Assembly (NCBI GenBank): GCA_017442735.1 | Contig: JAFRZE010000058.1 | Location: 45,792-109,791 of the forward strand | Direction of reading: 5' to 3' | DNA from: Bacillota bacterium | Lineage (GTDB): Bacteria; Bacillota; Clostridia; Lachnospirales; Bianqueaceae | DNA: 64,000 nucleotides | Part shown: positions 16,393 through 24,523 of the stretch, one piece after another | How positions within the stretch are numbered: the stretch's first letter is position 1 | Layout: every line of letters starts with the position of its first letter | The notes under the pieces: generated by a model | Told to the model about the DNA's origin: nothing | The model's input: only the letters and a program-made list of their open reading frames with translations | The model's database searches: none | Position numbers and translations under genes: made by a program

Positions 16393-16426
16393 AGCGCGAT
16401 AGATCGCGATAGATCGCGACGAGAGG
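16387..16426 (+). repeat. 10-bp tandem repeats in the lexA leader
   Basis: CGATAGAGCG, CGATAGATCG and CGATAGATCG follow one another at 16387-16396, 16397-16406 and 16407-16416, then a decayed CGACGAGAGG. The first unit overlaps the right arm of the palindrome. The 10-bp period places each unit on the same DNA face, as expected for cooperative protein binding; replication slippage could also create it. Confidence 0.65.
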
Positions 16427-16433
16427 AATAAAC

Positions 16434-17054
16434 ATGCGAAGCAAAAACCCTGAACTGATGGGACAGATCAGCCGATATATCGGCGAATACTTCCGGGATC
16501 ATCATCATGCACCGACGACCCGTGAGATCGGCGCCGCCTTAGGCCGCTCGGCGGCCTGTATTTATCAGTACCTGGTAGAGATGGACAGAAAAGGGATGCT
16601 GACATATCAAGACGGGAAGATCATGAACCTTCCCAAGATCAACAAGACGACCCTCGGATACTTTTCAGCCCCTCTGGTGGGCTCCATTCGCTGTGGAGAC
16701 CCCGAAAGCCAGGAGGAAGAGGTGGAACTGTATATCAGCCTGCCCGAGGTGATCTTCGGACAGGGGGAGTTTTATCTGCTGCGGGCAACAGGCGATTCAA
16801 TGGAAGATGCCGGGATAGGCGATGGGGATCTGATCCTGATCCGCAAACAGACCGAATGTAAACCGGGTGATATTATCGTGGCGCTGGATGAGAATGAGGA
16901 AAACACACTCAAACGCTATGCCGGCCTGGATGAGAAGAACGGGAAGATCGTTCTTGAGTACGCGAATGAAAAGGTTTATCCGGGGAAGAGGATCCTGGTG
17001 GACAGGCTTTCTCTGCAAGGGGTCGCTAAGTCTGTCATCAAAGGACTGGGATAG
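16434..17054 (+). CDS. lexA: LexA-family SOS repressor with Cys-Gly cleavage site
   Basis: The 206-residue protein has a LexA winged helix (APTTREIGAALGRSAACIYQYL, about 26-47) and a C-terminal S24 protease domain. The catalytic Ser is 122 in GDSMEDAG and Lys is 160 in NTLKRY. The self-cleavage position reads IRCGDP, so the bond is Cys87-Gly88, as in UmuD, rather than the Ala-Gly of E. coli LexA. AGAGGAA precedes the ATG. Its promoter carries the palindrome and repeats listed above. The polymerase gene starts 4 bp downstream. RecA-stimulated self-cleavage and release of the operon is the expected regulation. Confidence 0.92.
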   Translation: MRSKNPELMGQISRYIGEYFRDHHHAPTTREIGAALGRSAACIYQYLVEMDRKGMLTYQDGKIMNLPKINKTTLGYFSAPLVGSIRCGDPESQEEEVELYISLPEVIFGQGEFYLLRATGDSMEDAGIGDGDLILIRKQTECKPGDIIVALDENEENTLKRYAGLDEKNGKIVLEYANEKVYPGKRILVDRLSLQGVAKSVIKGLG

Positions 17055-17058
17055 ACAA

Positions 17059-18456
17059 ATGGAACAGGCTTATATCTGCATCGATCTGAAATCCTATTAT
17101 GCTTCAGTCGAATGTGTGGCGCGAGGGCTCGATCCTCTGAAAACCAATCTTCTGGTAGCGGATGAGTCAAGAACGGATCAGACGATCTGTCTGGCCGTAT
17201 CTCCATCGCTCAAGGCGCTGGGCGTACCTTCACGTCCCCGACTGTTTGAAGCGAAACAGGCGATCCATCTTTATGAAACGGCGCATCACTGCAAAATAGA
17301 CTATATTATCGCGACTCCGCGGATGGCGGAATATGAGCGGGTCTCGGCACAGATCTACGGTATCTATCTGCGTTATGTATCGGCAGAGGATATTCATGTA
17401 TATTCGATCGATGAATGCTTTATCGACTGCAGCCGGTATTTGCATCTCTATGAACAGAAAGCAGAGGAAGAGGGCGTTCATCCGGCCCGTTTCATGGCGA
17501 TGACCATGATCCGGGATGTCCTGAAGACAACAGGGATCACAGCGACGGTCGGGATCGGGACCAATCTGTATCTGGCCAAAATAGCGATGGATATCGTTGC
17601 CAAGAAACAGCCGGCCGATAAGGACGGCGTGCGCATCGCGGAGCTCGGTGAGGATTCGTATAGGTTTCTGCTCTGGGACCATCAGCCGCTGACGGATTTC
17701 TGGCAGATCGGACGGGGAAAAGCAAGGCGGCTTGTGCAGGCGGGAATGCTGACCATGGGAGATATCGCAGAAAGGTCGCAGTGGGATGAAGAATTCTTTT
17801 ATAAAACCTTCGGGATCGATGGGGAGATCCTGATCGATCACGCGTGGGGGATCGAACCGGTCACGATGCAGGATATCAAGAACTACAGACCGTCAGGCAG
17901 TTCACTCAGTAACGGACAGGTATTGCCCCGTCCCTACCGGTATGAGGAAGCGGTGCTGGTTTTTCGTGAAATGATCGAGGTGCTCTGCAGCGATATGTTC
18001 GCTCAAAAACTGATCAGCCGAAGCTTTACCTGGTGGCTTTCGTATGATTCGACCAGTCTGGAAGCCTGTCCGGAGTACAGAGGCGAGCTGGCTCTCGATT
18101 TCTACGGACGGATCCACCCGCTGCATTCGGGCGGTACGGTGCGGTTTTTATCTCCGACGAGCAATGTCAGCACGGTGACGGAAGCCTTGGTCAGGCAGTT
18201 TGATGAACGGACAGATCATAGGCTGCTGTACAGAAGAATGGGCGTATGTGCCGCGGAAACAGTCCAGGATGAGTCATTCCTTCAGATCGATATCTTTCAG
18301 GATGCCGAGAATGAAGAAAAAGACAGAAGGCTTCAGAAAGCCATGCTGGATATGAGGCAAAGATACGGGGCCAATGCGATCTTCAAAGGGATCAATATGC
18401 TGGAAGGCGCGACAACGCTGGAAAGGAATCAGCAGATCGGGGGACATAAAGCATGA
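17059..18456 (+). CDS. Y-family translesion DNA polymerase
   Basis: From the ATG at 17059 the product has 465 residues. ICIDLKSYYASVEC carries the first catalytic Asp and the steric-gate Tyr; VYSIDECFIDCS carries the second Asp-Glu pair near residue 120. The little-finger region follows GIGTNLYLAKIAMDIVAKK and the helix-hairpin-helix part FWQIGRGKARRL. The pattern is that of Firmicutes UvrX/UmuC-like polymerases. An earlier in-frame start lies inside lexA and is rejected because the family begins with this strand. The gene is 4 bp after lexA and overlaps the YolD-like gene (ATGA). Expression should be damage-inducible through LexA. Confidence 0.92.
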   Translation: MEQAYICIDLKSYYASVECVARGLDPLKTNLLVADESRTDQTICLAVSPSLKALGVPSRPRLFEAKQAIHLYETAHHCKIDYIIATPRMAEYERVSAQIYGIYLRYVSAEDIHVYSIDECFIDCSRYLHLYEQKAEEEGVHPARFMAMTMIRDVLKTTGITATVGIGTNLYLAKIAMDIVAKKQPADKDGVRIAELGEDSYRFLLWDHQPLTDFWQIGRGKARRLVQAGMLTMGDIAERSQWDEEFFYKTFGIDGEILIDHAWGIEPVTMQDIKNYRPSGSSLSNGQVLPRPYRYEEAVLVFREMIEVLCSDMFAQKLISRSFTWWLSYDSTSLEACPEYRGELALDFYGRIHPLHSGGTVRFLSPTSNVSTVTEALVRQFDERTDHRLLYRRMGVCAAETVQDESFLQIDIFQDAENEEKDRRLQKAMLDMRQRYGANAIFKGINMLEGATTLERNQQIGGHKA

Positions 18457-18755
18457 AAAAGATCGGTCTGATGGAAATGCCGGCGGGATTCCGGTACAAA
18501 GAGGTGGTCCTTAAGGGAAAACCCAAACACGATCGCTTTGACAGTTTCAGTGTCCGGCATCCGCAGATGGATGTGGGAAAGAGAGCGAAGATCTTCGCCC
18601 CATTTGACGCGCTGAAAGGATTTGACGACGCCGTCAGCGCCGCTGCCGCCGACAATGAACGTCTGTATGAAAGCTATTGCATTTCGGGTGAGCAGGAGTA
18701 TAATGAGGTCGAATACAAGAATGGGAGGAATGAAAATGCAGACAAAGTGGTATAA
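18453..18755 (+). CDS. YolD-like small protein, polymerase partner
   Basis: The 100-residue product has the YolD-type core: KGKPKHDRFDSFSVRHPQMD followed by KRAKIFAPFDALKGFDDAV. YolD-like proteins are regularly encoded beside Y-family polymerases in Firmicutes and are proposed to be UmuD-like accessory factors. The start overlaps the polymerase stop by four bases, so the two are translationally coupled. Its own 3' end overlaps the GH13 gene by 20 bp. The last 25 residues are charged and poorly conserved in look. Confidence 0.8.
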   Translation: MKKIGLMEMPAGFRYKEVVLKGKPKHDRFDSFSVRHPQMDVGKRAKIFAPFDALKGFDDAVSAAAADNERLYESYCISGEQEYNEVEYKNGRNENADKVV

Positions 18756-20430
18756 GAACGCTGTTGTTTATCAGATCTATCCGTTCAGTTTTATGGATGC
18801 CAATAATGATGGCTGGGGCGATATCCAAGGGATCATCTCAAAGCTGGATTACATCAAAAACCTGGGTGTCACGGCAATATGGTTTTCTCCACTGTATCAG
18901 TCACCGGATTATGATTACGGCTATGATATCAGCGATTATCGCGCAATCGATGAGAAATTCGGAAGCATGGAAGATTTTGACCGGCTGGTCGAGGAGTGTC
19001 ATAAACGGGATCTGAAGGTGATCATGGATATGGTCATCAACCATACTTCCACCGAACATGAATGGTTTAAACAGGCTGTTTCCTCACCGGATTCACCCTA
19101 CAGAGATTACTATATTATCCGAAAAGGAAAAGAAAAGAACGGGAAACTGCTGCCGCCCACCAACTGGCTTTCCACCTTTACCGGAAGTGCCTGGGAAAGG
19201 ATCGGCGAGACGGATGACTTCTATCTGCACCTGTTCTGCAAGGAGCAGGCGGATCTGAACTGGGAAAACCCGAAAGTCCGGCAGGAGATCGTAGATATAC
19301 TGAATTTCTGGCTGGGAAAAGGCGTCGACGGATTCCGGTTTGATGTATTTAATCTATTCTCCAAAGTATACCCGCTTCGGGATGATCTTTCTCCGGATGG
19401 CGTTCATAAAGGCTCAAAATTCTTTGTGGACGGTCCCAGGATGCACGAGTTTCTGAAACAGATCAACCAGGAAGCGCTGTCGAAATATGACAGTTTTACG
19501 GTAGGAGAATCGTTCCGTCCATCAGAAAAACAGGCTCATGCCTATGTCAAAGAGTCCAATCACGAACTGGATACGATTTTCCATTTTGAACATCTGGAAG
19601 CGGATAATATCGGCGGGCTGAAGTTCTTTAAAAAGCCTTTTGATCTGCTTCAGTTTAAGAAAGGCCTGTTTAATCCCCAGCGCTCCTATTATGCTTCCGG
19701 GTGGAATACGCTGGTACTGGAGAATCATGATAATCCTCGTTCGGTAAATCGTTTTTCCATCGATACGAAGCATTACCGTTATGAAGCGGCGACCATGCTC
19801 GCGACGATCACTTTTATGGGCTTTGGAACACCGTTCATCTATATGGGTCAGGAAATAGGCATGACGAACTGTGATTTCAGGCGCATCGAGGAAATGAAAG
19901 ATCCGGTATCCCATTTTGTCTATGATCTGCTTCATAAGTACGGAATGCCGAAGGCACTGGCTCTTTCGATCATCAAATATGGCGCCAGGGATCACGCGAG
20001 AGTTCCCATGCAGTGGGATGATTCGGTGAATGCCGGCTTCAATACGGGTCACATTACGTGGCAGTGCGTCAACTCTGATTATTCTGAAATCAACGTGAAG
20101 AACGATCTCGCGTCCGGCAAATCGATCTATCATTTCTATCAAAAACTGATCGAACTCAAGAAAACCAATGAGACTGCCATCTATGGAGAGACTTCCGAAT
20201 ATGATCATATCAATCCCAGGATCATTGCCTACAGCCGGCAGTATCAGGGGAAAAGATTGTTTGTGGTCGGTAATTTCAGTAAGAAAAATACGGTTTATCA
20301 TCTCCCGGTTTGGCTTTCTGACGCAAACGTTCTTTTGAACAATTATCAGGATCTGGACAAGAAAGAGCAGAAGATCACGCTCTGGCCGTATCAGGCAATC
20401 GTTCTGGAAGAGAAAAACGAGAAGGATTGA
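18736..20430 (+). CDS. GH13 alpha-glucosidase (oligo-1,6-glucosidase type)
   Basis: The 564-residue enzyme starts MQTKWYKNAVVYQIYPFSF at ATG 18736, with GGGAGGAA 6 bp upstream; two nearby in-frame ATGs lack a spaced site. GH13 regions appear in order: DMVINHTS (I), DGFRFDVFN with the nucleophile Asp (II), FTVGESF with the acid/base Glu (III), and ENHDNPR (IV). A C-terminal beta domain ends the protein. It has no signal peptide, so it hydrolyses imported isomaltose-type or related alpha-glucosides in the cytosol. The overlap with the SOS cassette means it may be read from that promoter; no other promoter is obvious. Confidence 0.9.
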   Translation: MQTKWYKNAVVYQIYPFSFMDANNDGWGDIQGIISKLDYIKNLGVTAIWFSPLYQSPDYDYGYDISDYRAIDEKFGSMEDFDRLVEECHKRDLKVIMDMVINHTSTEHEWFKQAVSSPDSPYRDYYIIRKGKEKNGKLLPPTNWLSTFTGSAWERIGETDDFYLHLFCKEQADLNWENPKVRQEIVDILNFWLGKGVDGFRFDVFNLFSKVYPLRDDLSPDGVHKGSKFFVDGPRMHEFLKQINQEALSKYDSFTVGESFRPSEKQAHAYVKESNHELDTIFHFEHLEADNIGGLKFFKKPFDLLQFKKGLFNPQRSYYASGWNTLVLENHDNPRSVNRFSIDTKHYRYEAATMLATITFMGFGTPFIYMGQEIGMTNCDFRRIEEMKDPVSHFVYDLLHKYGMPKALALSIIKYGARDHARVPMQWDDSVNAGFNTGHITWQCVNSDYSEINVKNDLASGKSIYHFYQKLIELKKTNETAIYGETSEYDHINPRIIAYSRQYQGKRLFVVGNFSKKNTVYHLPVWLSDANVLLNNYQDLDKKEQKITLWPYQAIVLEEKNEKD

Positions 20431-20455
20431 CAAAGAATTTTTCTCATGTTATGGT
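20427..20455 (+). promoter_or_regulatory. Promoter of the DUF4349-metA unit
   Basis: TTGACA at 20427-20432, a 17-bp spacer and TATGGT at 20450-20455. The -35 box overlaps the stop codon of the GH13 gene. The start codon is about 80 bp downstream, leaving a leader without obvious structure. Confidence 0.5.
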
Positions 20456-20538
20456 ATTTTCTGAAACCTGTATCATTGAAATTTCGTCTATAGGATGTCA
20501 GACAAAAGATAATCAATCCATCAGGAGGAGTTCAAACC

Positions 20539-21642
20539 ATGAAAAAAATAACCTTCATCATACTTTCGATCTGCATGAGCGCATGCATGGTCCTGATGAT
20601 GGCTGGCTGCAGCGGAAAATCTGCGGCAGACAATTCATACAGGGAAGAAGCTGCGGAAGAAAGCTATTCCGCGTCTCATCAGGCATCATATGAGTACCCG
20701 GCCGCTGTGGCGGATGAGGCGGCGTACGGCGACTATGAATATGCGAACACAGAAGAGTATAAGTCGGAAACAACTACGGAAAAAGTCGATGATACCAATG
20801 TCGATACGCAGAATCAGGCCTTGATGAATGCGAAGCTGATCTATACCGCCAATATGGAACTGGAAACGACAGAATTCGATAATACGGTTGCTGCGATCAA
20901 AAATCGTGTGGATAAAGCGGGCGGATATATCGAAAACAGCAATCTTTCGAATTATGGAAGTTACCGCTACATCTATTATACCCTTCGCGTTCCTTCCGGC
21001 CAGTACCGCTATTTCTGTGATACCGCCGGTGAGCTTGGCAACATTCGTTCCTTCAACGAGAATGTACAGAATGTCAGCGAGAGCTACTATGATACCGAGA
21101 ACAGACTCGCTTCAGCGCAGGCGAAGATGGAAACACTCCAGGAGCTCATGAAGAAAGCCGAAACGATGGAGGATATCATCACCATCCAGAACGCGATCTC
21201 CGATACGCAGTATGAGATCGATTATTATTCCGGAACGCTTCGTCGGTATGATTCGCTGGTCAGCTTCTCCACGATCAATATCGAAGTCCGTGAGGTAAGC
21301 CGCCTTTCCGGAACGGAAGAGCCACCGATCGGATTTGGTCAGGAACTGTCCCAGGCATTCAACCGAGGGATCAATAACTTCGTAACCGGATGCCAGAATC
21401 TGATGATCTCTGTTGCCAGACATTTCATTGGATGGTTGATTTTTATCGTGATCGTTGTTATAGTGATCATAGTGGTCAAAACTGCCATCAAGAAAGACAA
21501 GGCAAAGAAGGAGCAGATGCGTCAGGCGATGATGGCTCAGCAGATGAATATGCAAAGACCGCCTCAGATGCCTATCTCCACACCGCAGGAGGAAAGTTTG
21601 AATGCCTCTGGTACAAATCAAGGGACTGCCGGCCGTCAGTGA
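20539..21642 (+). CDS. DUF4349 lipoprotein with C-terminal membrane anchor
   Basis: The 367-residue product has a lipoprotein signal (LMMAGC with the lipid Cys near 24), a Ser/Glu/Tyr-rich linker, and a DUF4349 domain (about 90-265): KLIYTANMELETTEFDNTV, then YYTLRVPSGQYRYF, and a coiled coil (AQAKMETLQELMKKAETMED). A transmembrane helix follows (about 293-313), with a basic, Gln/Met-rich tail. DUF4349 function is not established; the layout suggests an envelope-spanning scaffold or sensor. GGAGGAG precedes the ATG. The last 41 bp overlap metA in another frame, an unusually long overlap. Confidence 0.82.
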   Translation: MKKITFIILSICMSACMVLMMAGCSGKSAADNSYREEAAEESYSASHQASYEYPAAVADEAAYGDYEYANTEEYKSETTTEKVDDTNVDTQNQALMNAKLIYTANMELETTEFDNTVAAIKNRVDKAGGYIENSNLSNYGSYRYIYYTLRVPSGQYRYFCDTAGELGNIRSFNENVQNVSESYYDTENRLASAQAKMETLQELMKKAETMEDIITIQNAISDTQYEIDYYSGTLRRYDSLVSFSTINIEVREVSRLSGTEEPPIGFGQELSQAFNRGINNFVTGCQNLMISVARHFIGWLIFIVIVVIVIIVVKTAIKKDKAKKEQMRQAMMAQQMNMQRPPQMPISTPQEESLNASGTNQGTAGRQ

Positions 21643-22510
21643 ACTGAAGGCTGAATGGGAACAGGAAGGAAGATATGATCTGATCGTTCCCGAAGATATG
21701 ACAGGTTCTCGGAAAGTGACCGAGATCGCCATATTGAATCTTATGCCGGTGAAGGAGCGTACCGAAAGGCAGCTCCTTCGCCGGTTAGCTATGTCCAAAG
21801 AACTGGTACATGTGACGTTTCTGATGACGGAGACTTACCATCCGAAGCATGCGGATCCTGAGCATTTATCACGGTTTTATACCGTTTTTTCTGCTGTCAG
21901 AGATTATCCGTTCGATGGAATGATCATTACAGGCGCTCCGATCGAGATGATGGCGTTTGAGGATGTGAATTACTGGCAGGAGCTGACCGGTATTATGGAC
22001 AGCTGCCGGCAGAAGAAGATTTCGACGATGTATATCTGCTGGGGCGCGCAGGCGGCGCTGTATCATTTTTACGGGATCCCGAAGAAGCCTCTGCCGGCCA
22101 AACAATTCGGGATATTTGAGCATCATCTGGCCAATGGATCGCGTCTGTCCGAAGGAATGGAAGATCCATTCTTCACCCCCCATAGTCGCCATACGTTTAC
22201 AGACAAACAGGATGTGGTGGGCGTATCTCAGCTGAAGATCGTGGCTGAATCTCCCAAAGCTGGTGTTTATCTGATGGTAGATGAGGAACATAGAGAAGTT
22301 TTTGTCACCGGACATTCCGAGTATGACGCGGATACGCTGAGCTTTGAGTATTTCAGAGATCTTGGCAAAGGACTGCCCATCGATGTCCCGGAACATTATT
22401 TTCCGGATGATGACCCGTCCAAAGAACCTATTTCGATCTGGCGAGATCACTCGGAGAAATTGTTTGAGAACTGGTTGACCTATTATATCAATAAGGATGA
22501 TCTTTCATGA
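21602..22510 (+). CDS. metA: Homoserine O-acyltransferase MetA, predicted acetyl-CoA type
   Basis: The 302-residue protein is a full-length MetA-family (HTS) enzyme activating homoserine for methionine synthesis. The acyl-carrying Cys146 is in YICWGAQ and the catalytic His in FTPHSRHT-type sequence near 200. The acyl-CoA selector position after TGAPI is Glu115, equivalent to E. coli Gly111. Glu at this site is known to switch the family from succinyl-CoA to acetyl-CoA, so homoserine O-acetyltransferase is predicted. AGGAGGAAA before the ATG fixes the start inside the DUF4349 gene. It overlaps the cysteine desulfurase by four bases, joining sulfur-amino-acid functions. Confidence 0.92.
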   Translation: MPLVQIKGLPAVSELKAEWEQEGRYDLIVPEDMTGSRKVTEIAILNLMPVKERTERQLLRRLAMSKELVHVTFLMTETYHPKHADPEHLSRFYTVFSAVRDYPFDGMIITGAPIEMMAFEDVNYWQELTGIMDSCRQKKISTMYICWGAQAALYHFYGIPKKPLPAKQFGIFEHHLANGSRLSEGMEDPFFTPHSRHTFTDKQDVVGVSQLKIVAESPKAGVYLMVDEEHREVFVTGHSEYDADTLSFEYFRDLGKGLPIDVPEHYFPDDDPSKEPISIWRDHSEKLFENWLTYYINKDDLS

Positions 22511-23679
22511 GAATTTATGCGGATCATGCGGCAACAACACCTGTAAGAAAGGAAGTACTGCAGGCGATGTTGCCGTTTTTTACTTCAGTCTATGGGAATC
22601 CTTCCAGCCTTCATACGGAAGGGCAGGAAGCGTTGATCGAGATCGAAAAGGCAAGAAGGAAACTGGCGGAGTCGATCGGCGCGGAGAAAGAAGAAATTCT
22701 CTTTACGAGCGGCGGAACAGAATCCAATAATGTTGTGCTGAGATCCATGCGATCAGTGGAAAAAGGAAGACATATCATCGTTTCCGCGATCGAACATGCG
22801 TCTGTTTTGGAAGCTGCGGCTGCTTTGGAGCGGGAGGGATTCAGCATATCGATCCTGCCGGTCGATCGTTACGGGAAAGCAAGTCCGGACGATCTTCGTC
22901 AGCTGATTACATCAGAGACCGTCCTTGTCAGCTGCCAGCTTGTCAACAATGAAACAGGATCCCTGATGCCTGTGGAAGAGATGGGAAATATCTGCCGTGA
23001 GGCTGGAGTTTTATTTCATGTCGACGCGGTTCAGGGGCTTGGTAAGACGAAGATCGATCTTTCTTCTCTTCCCGTCGATCTGATGAGTCTGAGCGCACAT
23101 AAGATCGGAGGACCGAAAGGAACAGGCGCGATCTATCACCGCCATGGTATCCGTCTTTTTCCTGCTTTGTATGGAGGCAGACAGGAACGTGGACTTCGCG
23201 CCGGAACGGAAAATGTTCCAGGGATCATCGGATTTGGTGAGGCGTCGCGACTGGCGGTGGAAGAGATGGAGATTTCCAACCAGAAGATCCGATCACTTCA
23301 AAATGAACTGGTGACCGGCCTGATTCGTGAAGTACCGGGGATCCATTTCAATGGACCGCTGGTCGGAGCGGAACATATGCCAAAGGTCCCCCACACACAG
23401 ATCCCTGGTTATATCAATACCCGGTTTGAAGGAGTCGAGGGAGAAACACTGGTCCAGTTCGCGGATATACAGGGACTGGCGATATCTGCCGGATCTGCCT
23501 GTCACGAGGGATCGGATCAGCCGTCACATGTCCTGTTGGCCCTTGGTTTGACTGTTAATGAAGCAAAAGAATCGATCCGCATTACGCTGGGACAAGAGAA
23601 CACTTCTTCCGAGGTGGATGAAATGATCCGTGTCTTTCGAACGATCGTTCCCAGACTGCGTCAGATGAGGCAGTCATAA
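22507..23679 (+). CDS. Cysteine desulfurase (IscS/NifS family)
   Basis: The 390-residue PLP enzyme starts RIYADHAATTPVRKEVLQAM. The PLP Lys is in LSAHKIGGPKG (about residue 200). The persulfide Cys is in ISAGSACHEGSDQPSHVL near residue 330, on the long flexible loop of IscS-type enzymes. It makes enzyme-bound persulfide from cysteine for Fe-S clusters or tRNA thiolation, for example by MnmA (7653). No iscU is adjacent. The start overlaps metA (ATGA). Which of IscS, NifS or a dedicated enzyme it is cannot be decided here. Confidence 0.92.
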   Translation: MRIYADHAATTPVRKEVLQAMLPFFTSVYGNPSSLHTEGQEALIEIEKARRKLAESIGAEKEEILFTSGGTESNNVVLRSMRSVEKGRHIIVSAIEHASVLEAAAALEREGFSISILPVDRYGKASPDDLRQLITSETVLVSCQLVNNETGSLMPVEEMGNICREAGVLFHVDAVQGLGKTKIDLSSLPVDLMSLSAHKIGGPKGTGAIYHRHGIRLFPALYGGRQERGLRAGTENVPGIIGFGEASRLAVEEMEISNQKIRSLQNELVTGLIREVPGIHFNGPLVGAEHMPKVPHTQIPGYINTRFEGVEGETLVQFADIQGLAISAGSACHEGSDQPSHVLLALGLTVNEAKESIRITLGQENTSSEVDEMIRVFRTIVPRLRQMRQS

Positions 23680-23687
23680 GTGCAAGC

Positions 23688-23716
23688 TTGACTTTACCAG
23701 TCTTGGCACGTACAAT
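23688..23716 (+). promoter_or_regulatory. Promoter before cutC
   Basis: TTGACT at 23688-23693, a 17-bp spacer and TACAAT at 23711-23716, ending about 34 bp before the cutC ATG. Confidence 0.65.
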
Positions 23717-23750
23717 ATATTGTAGCGTATCTGAAAAGAAGGGATAACTC

Positions 23751-24506
23751 ATGAACTATATTCTGGAGTGCTGCTGTGACAGTGTGGAATCCGCGCTCGC
23801 AGCTTCAGCTGGCGGAGCGACTCGTCTGGAGCTTTGTTCCAATCTGATCATCGGCGGGACGACGCCTTCTCTGGCCCTGTTTCAGACTGTCAGGGAAGCG
23901 GTCAACATCCGGATCCATGTTCTTTTGAGGCCCAGATTCGGAGATTTTTGCTATACGGATTATGAAAAAAGCATCCTGCTTCAGGAAGCGAGAATGTTCC
24001 GGAAGGCAGGGGCCGATGGCATCGTGATTGGTGCGTTAAGGCCGAATGGTGACCTGGATCATGAGTTTCTGGAATCGATGATTCGGCAGCGAGGGTCGAT
24101 GAGCGTTACGCTTCACCGGGCTTTTGATGTGTGCAGGGACCCGATCGAAGCGCTTGAGGACGCGATCCGGCTGGGATTTGATACGATCCTCACTTCCGGG
24201 GGAGAAAACAACGCGGTGAGCGGGATCGGACTGTTGAAAAAGCTGTACGAAACAGCCGAGGGAAGGATCGATCTGATGGCAGGATCAGGCATCAGCGCGG
24301 AAGCGATCGAGTCCATTCTGGCATCTGTTCCGCTCAAAAGCTTTCACATGTCCGGGAAGAAAGTGATGGAAAGCCCGATGGTTTACCGGAAAAAGAGTGT
24401 GTCCATGGGCCTTCGTTTTTTAAGTGAGTATGAGATCTGGCAGACAGATGAGGAAAAAATAAACGAAGCCAGGCTGGTACTGGAAAAGAAATACGGAAAG
24501 GGCTAA
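23751..24506 (+). CDS. cutC: CutC family protein
   Basis: The 251-residue TIM-barrel protein has the CutC N-terminus LECCCDSVESALAASAGGATRLELCSNL (given in pieces: CCDSVESA, GGATRLELC), the HVLLRPRFGDF motif, GADGIVIGAL and VTLHRAFDV, and a late LMAGSGISAE. CutC was named for copper homeostasis, but its enzymatic role is unsettled; the copper link is disputed for many species. GGGATAA lies before the ATG. It opens a unit that runs on into nnr, ung and alr with short gaps. Confidence 0.9.
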   Translation: MNYILECCCDSVESALAASAGGATRLELCSNLIIGGTTPSLALFQTVREAVNIRIHVLLRPRFGDFCYTDYEKSILLQEARMFRKAGADGIVIGALRPNGDLDHEFLESMIRQRGSMSVTLHRAFDVCRDPIEALEDAIRLGFDTILTSGGENNAVSGIGLLKKLYETAEGRIDLMAGSGISAEAIESILASVPLKSFHMSGKKVMESPMVYRKKSVSMGLRFLSEYEIWQTDEEKINEARLVLEKKYGKG

Positions 24507-24523
24507 GAAGGAGGATTTCAGAG

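Noticed and set aside
16387..16426. Short repeats as a CRISPR array
   Set aside because: The units are 10 bp and contiguous with no spacers, and no cas genes are near.
16867..17058. Upstream start for the Y-family polymerase inside lexA
   Set aside because: The extra residues are lexA sequence in another frame; the family begins at the strand after ATG 17059, which follows the lexA stop by 4 bp.
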